5,555 nucleotides of DNA, taken from contig JAPLJQ010000141.1 of assembly GCA_026388495.1 (NCBI GenBank), forward strand, positions 1 through 5,555, in the 5' to 3' direction. This document shows, in pieces, positions 5,402-5,555 of the stretch (positions within the stretch are counted from its first letter, which is position 1; each line of letters begins with the position of its first letter). Position numbers and translations under genes: made by a program. The notes under the pieces are model-generated. The model was given only the letters and a program-made list of their open reading frames with translations. It was not told the DNA's origin and did no database searches. Source of the DNA: Deltaproteobacteria bacterium. GTDB lineage: Bacteria; Desulfobacterota; Syntrophia; Syntrophales; UBA2185.

Positions 5402-5429
5402 GTAGAGACGCACGGCCGTGCGTCTCTAC
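5402..5429. repeat. Perfect 28-base palindrome
   Basis: GTAGAGACGCACGG (5402-5415) and its exact reverse complement CCGTGCGTCTCTAC (5416-5429), with no spacer. The outer GTAGAGACGC / GCGTCTCTAC motif is, from general knowledge, a repeated intergenic palindrome in several bacterial phyla, including cyanobacteria. It shares no sequence with the two palindromes to its left. Its left end supplies the TAG stop of the small minus-strand frame. Confidence 0.85.
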
Positions 5430-5539
5430 AGATATGTGGCAGATGTTTTTCTTCGGATATTTTCTGCCCGGCATGTGGGACAGCACCGGGATGTGTTTTT
5501 GGTAAAGACAACTTCCTCGATAAGGAGCTTCACAGACAT
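5426..5539 (-). CDS. Possible small ORF or gene fragment with a cysteine cluster
   Basis: A 37-codon frame from ATG at 5539 to TAG at 5428-5426, no family recognised. It begins MSVKLLIEEVVF and contains CCPTC (19-23) followed by RAENIRRK. This resembles one half of a zinc ribbon, but the second cysteine pair is absent before the stop. The stop lies inside the 28-base palindrome, so the palindrome may have cut a longer gene or merely sits at its 3' end. No Shine-Dalgarno site is visible upstream of 5539, and the frame may start further right, outside the window. It could be a gene remnant or chance. Confidence 0.25.
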   Translation of the reverse strand: MSVKLLIEEVVFTKNTSRCCPTCRAENIRRKTSATYL

Positions 5540-5555
5540 AATATACCAGACTTAA

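Noticed and set aside
5232..5429. CRISPR array
   Set aside because: The three palindromes have unrelated sequences, so there is no repeated unit, and no cas gene is present.

Overview
The window reads as bacterial chromosome, most likely from an anaerobic deltaproteobacterium (Desulfobacterota, for example a Syntrophus-like lineage). This is an inference. It rests on moderate GC content, an AMIN-amidase_3-LysM cell-wall hydrolase, a short-form MetF, an AAA_14-type ATPase remnant, and a cluster of long intergenic palindromes. No ribosomal RNA or clade marker is present to settle it.

Left half (1-3404, minus strand): a compact co-directional gene group, read from right to left. It starts with a large exported N-acetylmuramoyl-L-alanine amidase, followed by a small exported protein of unknown function whose C-terminus looks like an outer-membrane beta-strand. 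A class I SAM-dependent methyltransferase comes next, then a Nudix hydrolase cut by the window edge. Gaps are 16 and 15 bases, and the last pair overlaps by 4 bases (ATGA), so one transcript is likely. The first two products act in the envelope. The last two are cytoplasmic, with no shared pathway evident.

Centre (3405-4602): a 128-base divergent spacer holds candidate promoters for the amidase group and for metF. A 22-base inverted repeat overlaps both. metF (methylenetetrahydrofolate reductase, one-carbon/methionine metabolism or the methyl branch of the Wood-Ljungdahl pathway) is followed by a complete tRNA-Arg(CCG) with encoded CCA and a possible terminator.

Right end (4603-5555): this side of the tRNA looks like a decayed accessory region. 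A near-consensus sigma-70 promoter, overlapped by a 26-base palindrome, fires almost exactly at the ATG of an AAA_14-family ATPase. That gene keeps Walker A and Walker B but stops after 113 codons, about a third of the usual length. Beyond it, 5095-5425 has no convincing gene. It carries two unrelated long palindromes plus an overlapping alternative hairpin, and a third palindrome ends at 5429. The last one supplies the stop codon of a small minus-strand reading frame with a CxxC-like cysteine cluster.

No new multi-gene system is evident. The parts most worth a second look are the palindrome cluster, the promoter/operator in front of the broken ATPase, and the inverted repeat between the amidase and metF.
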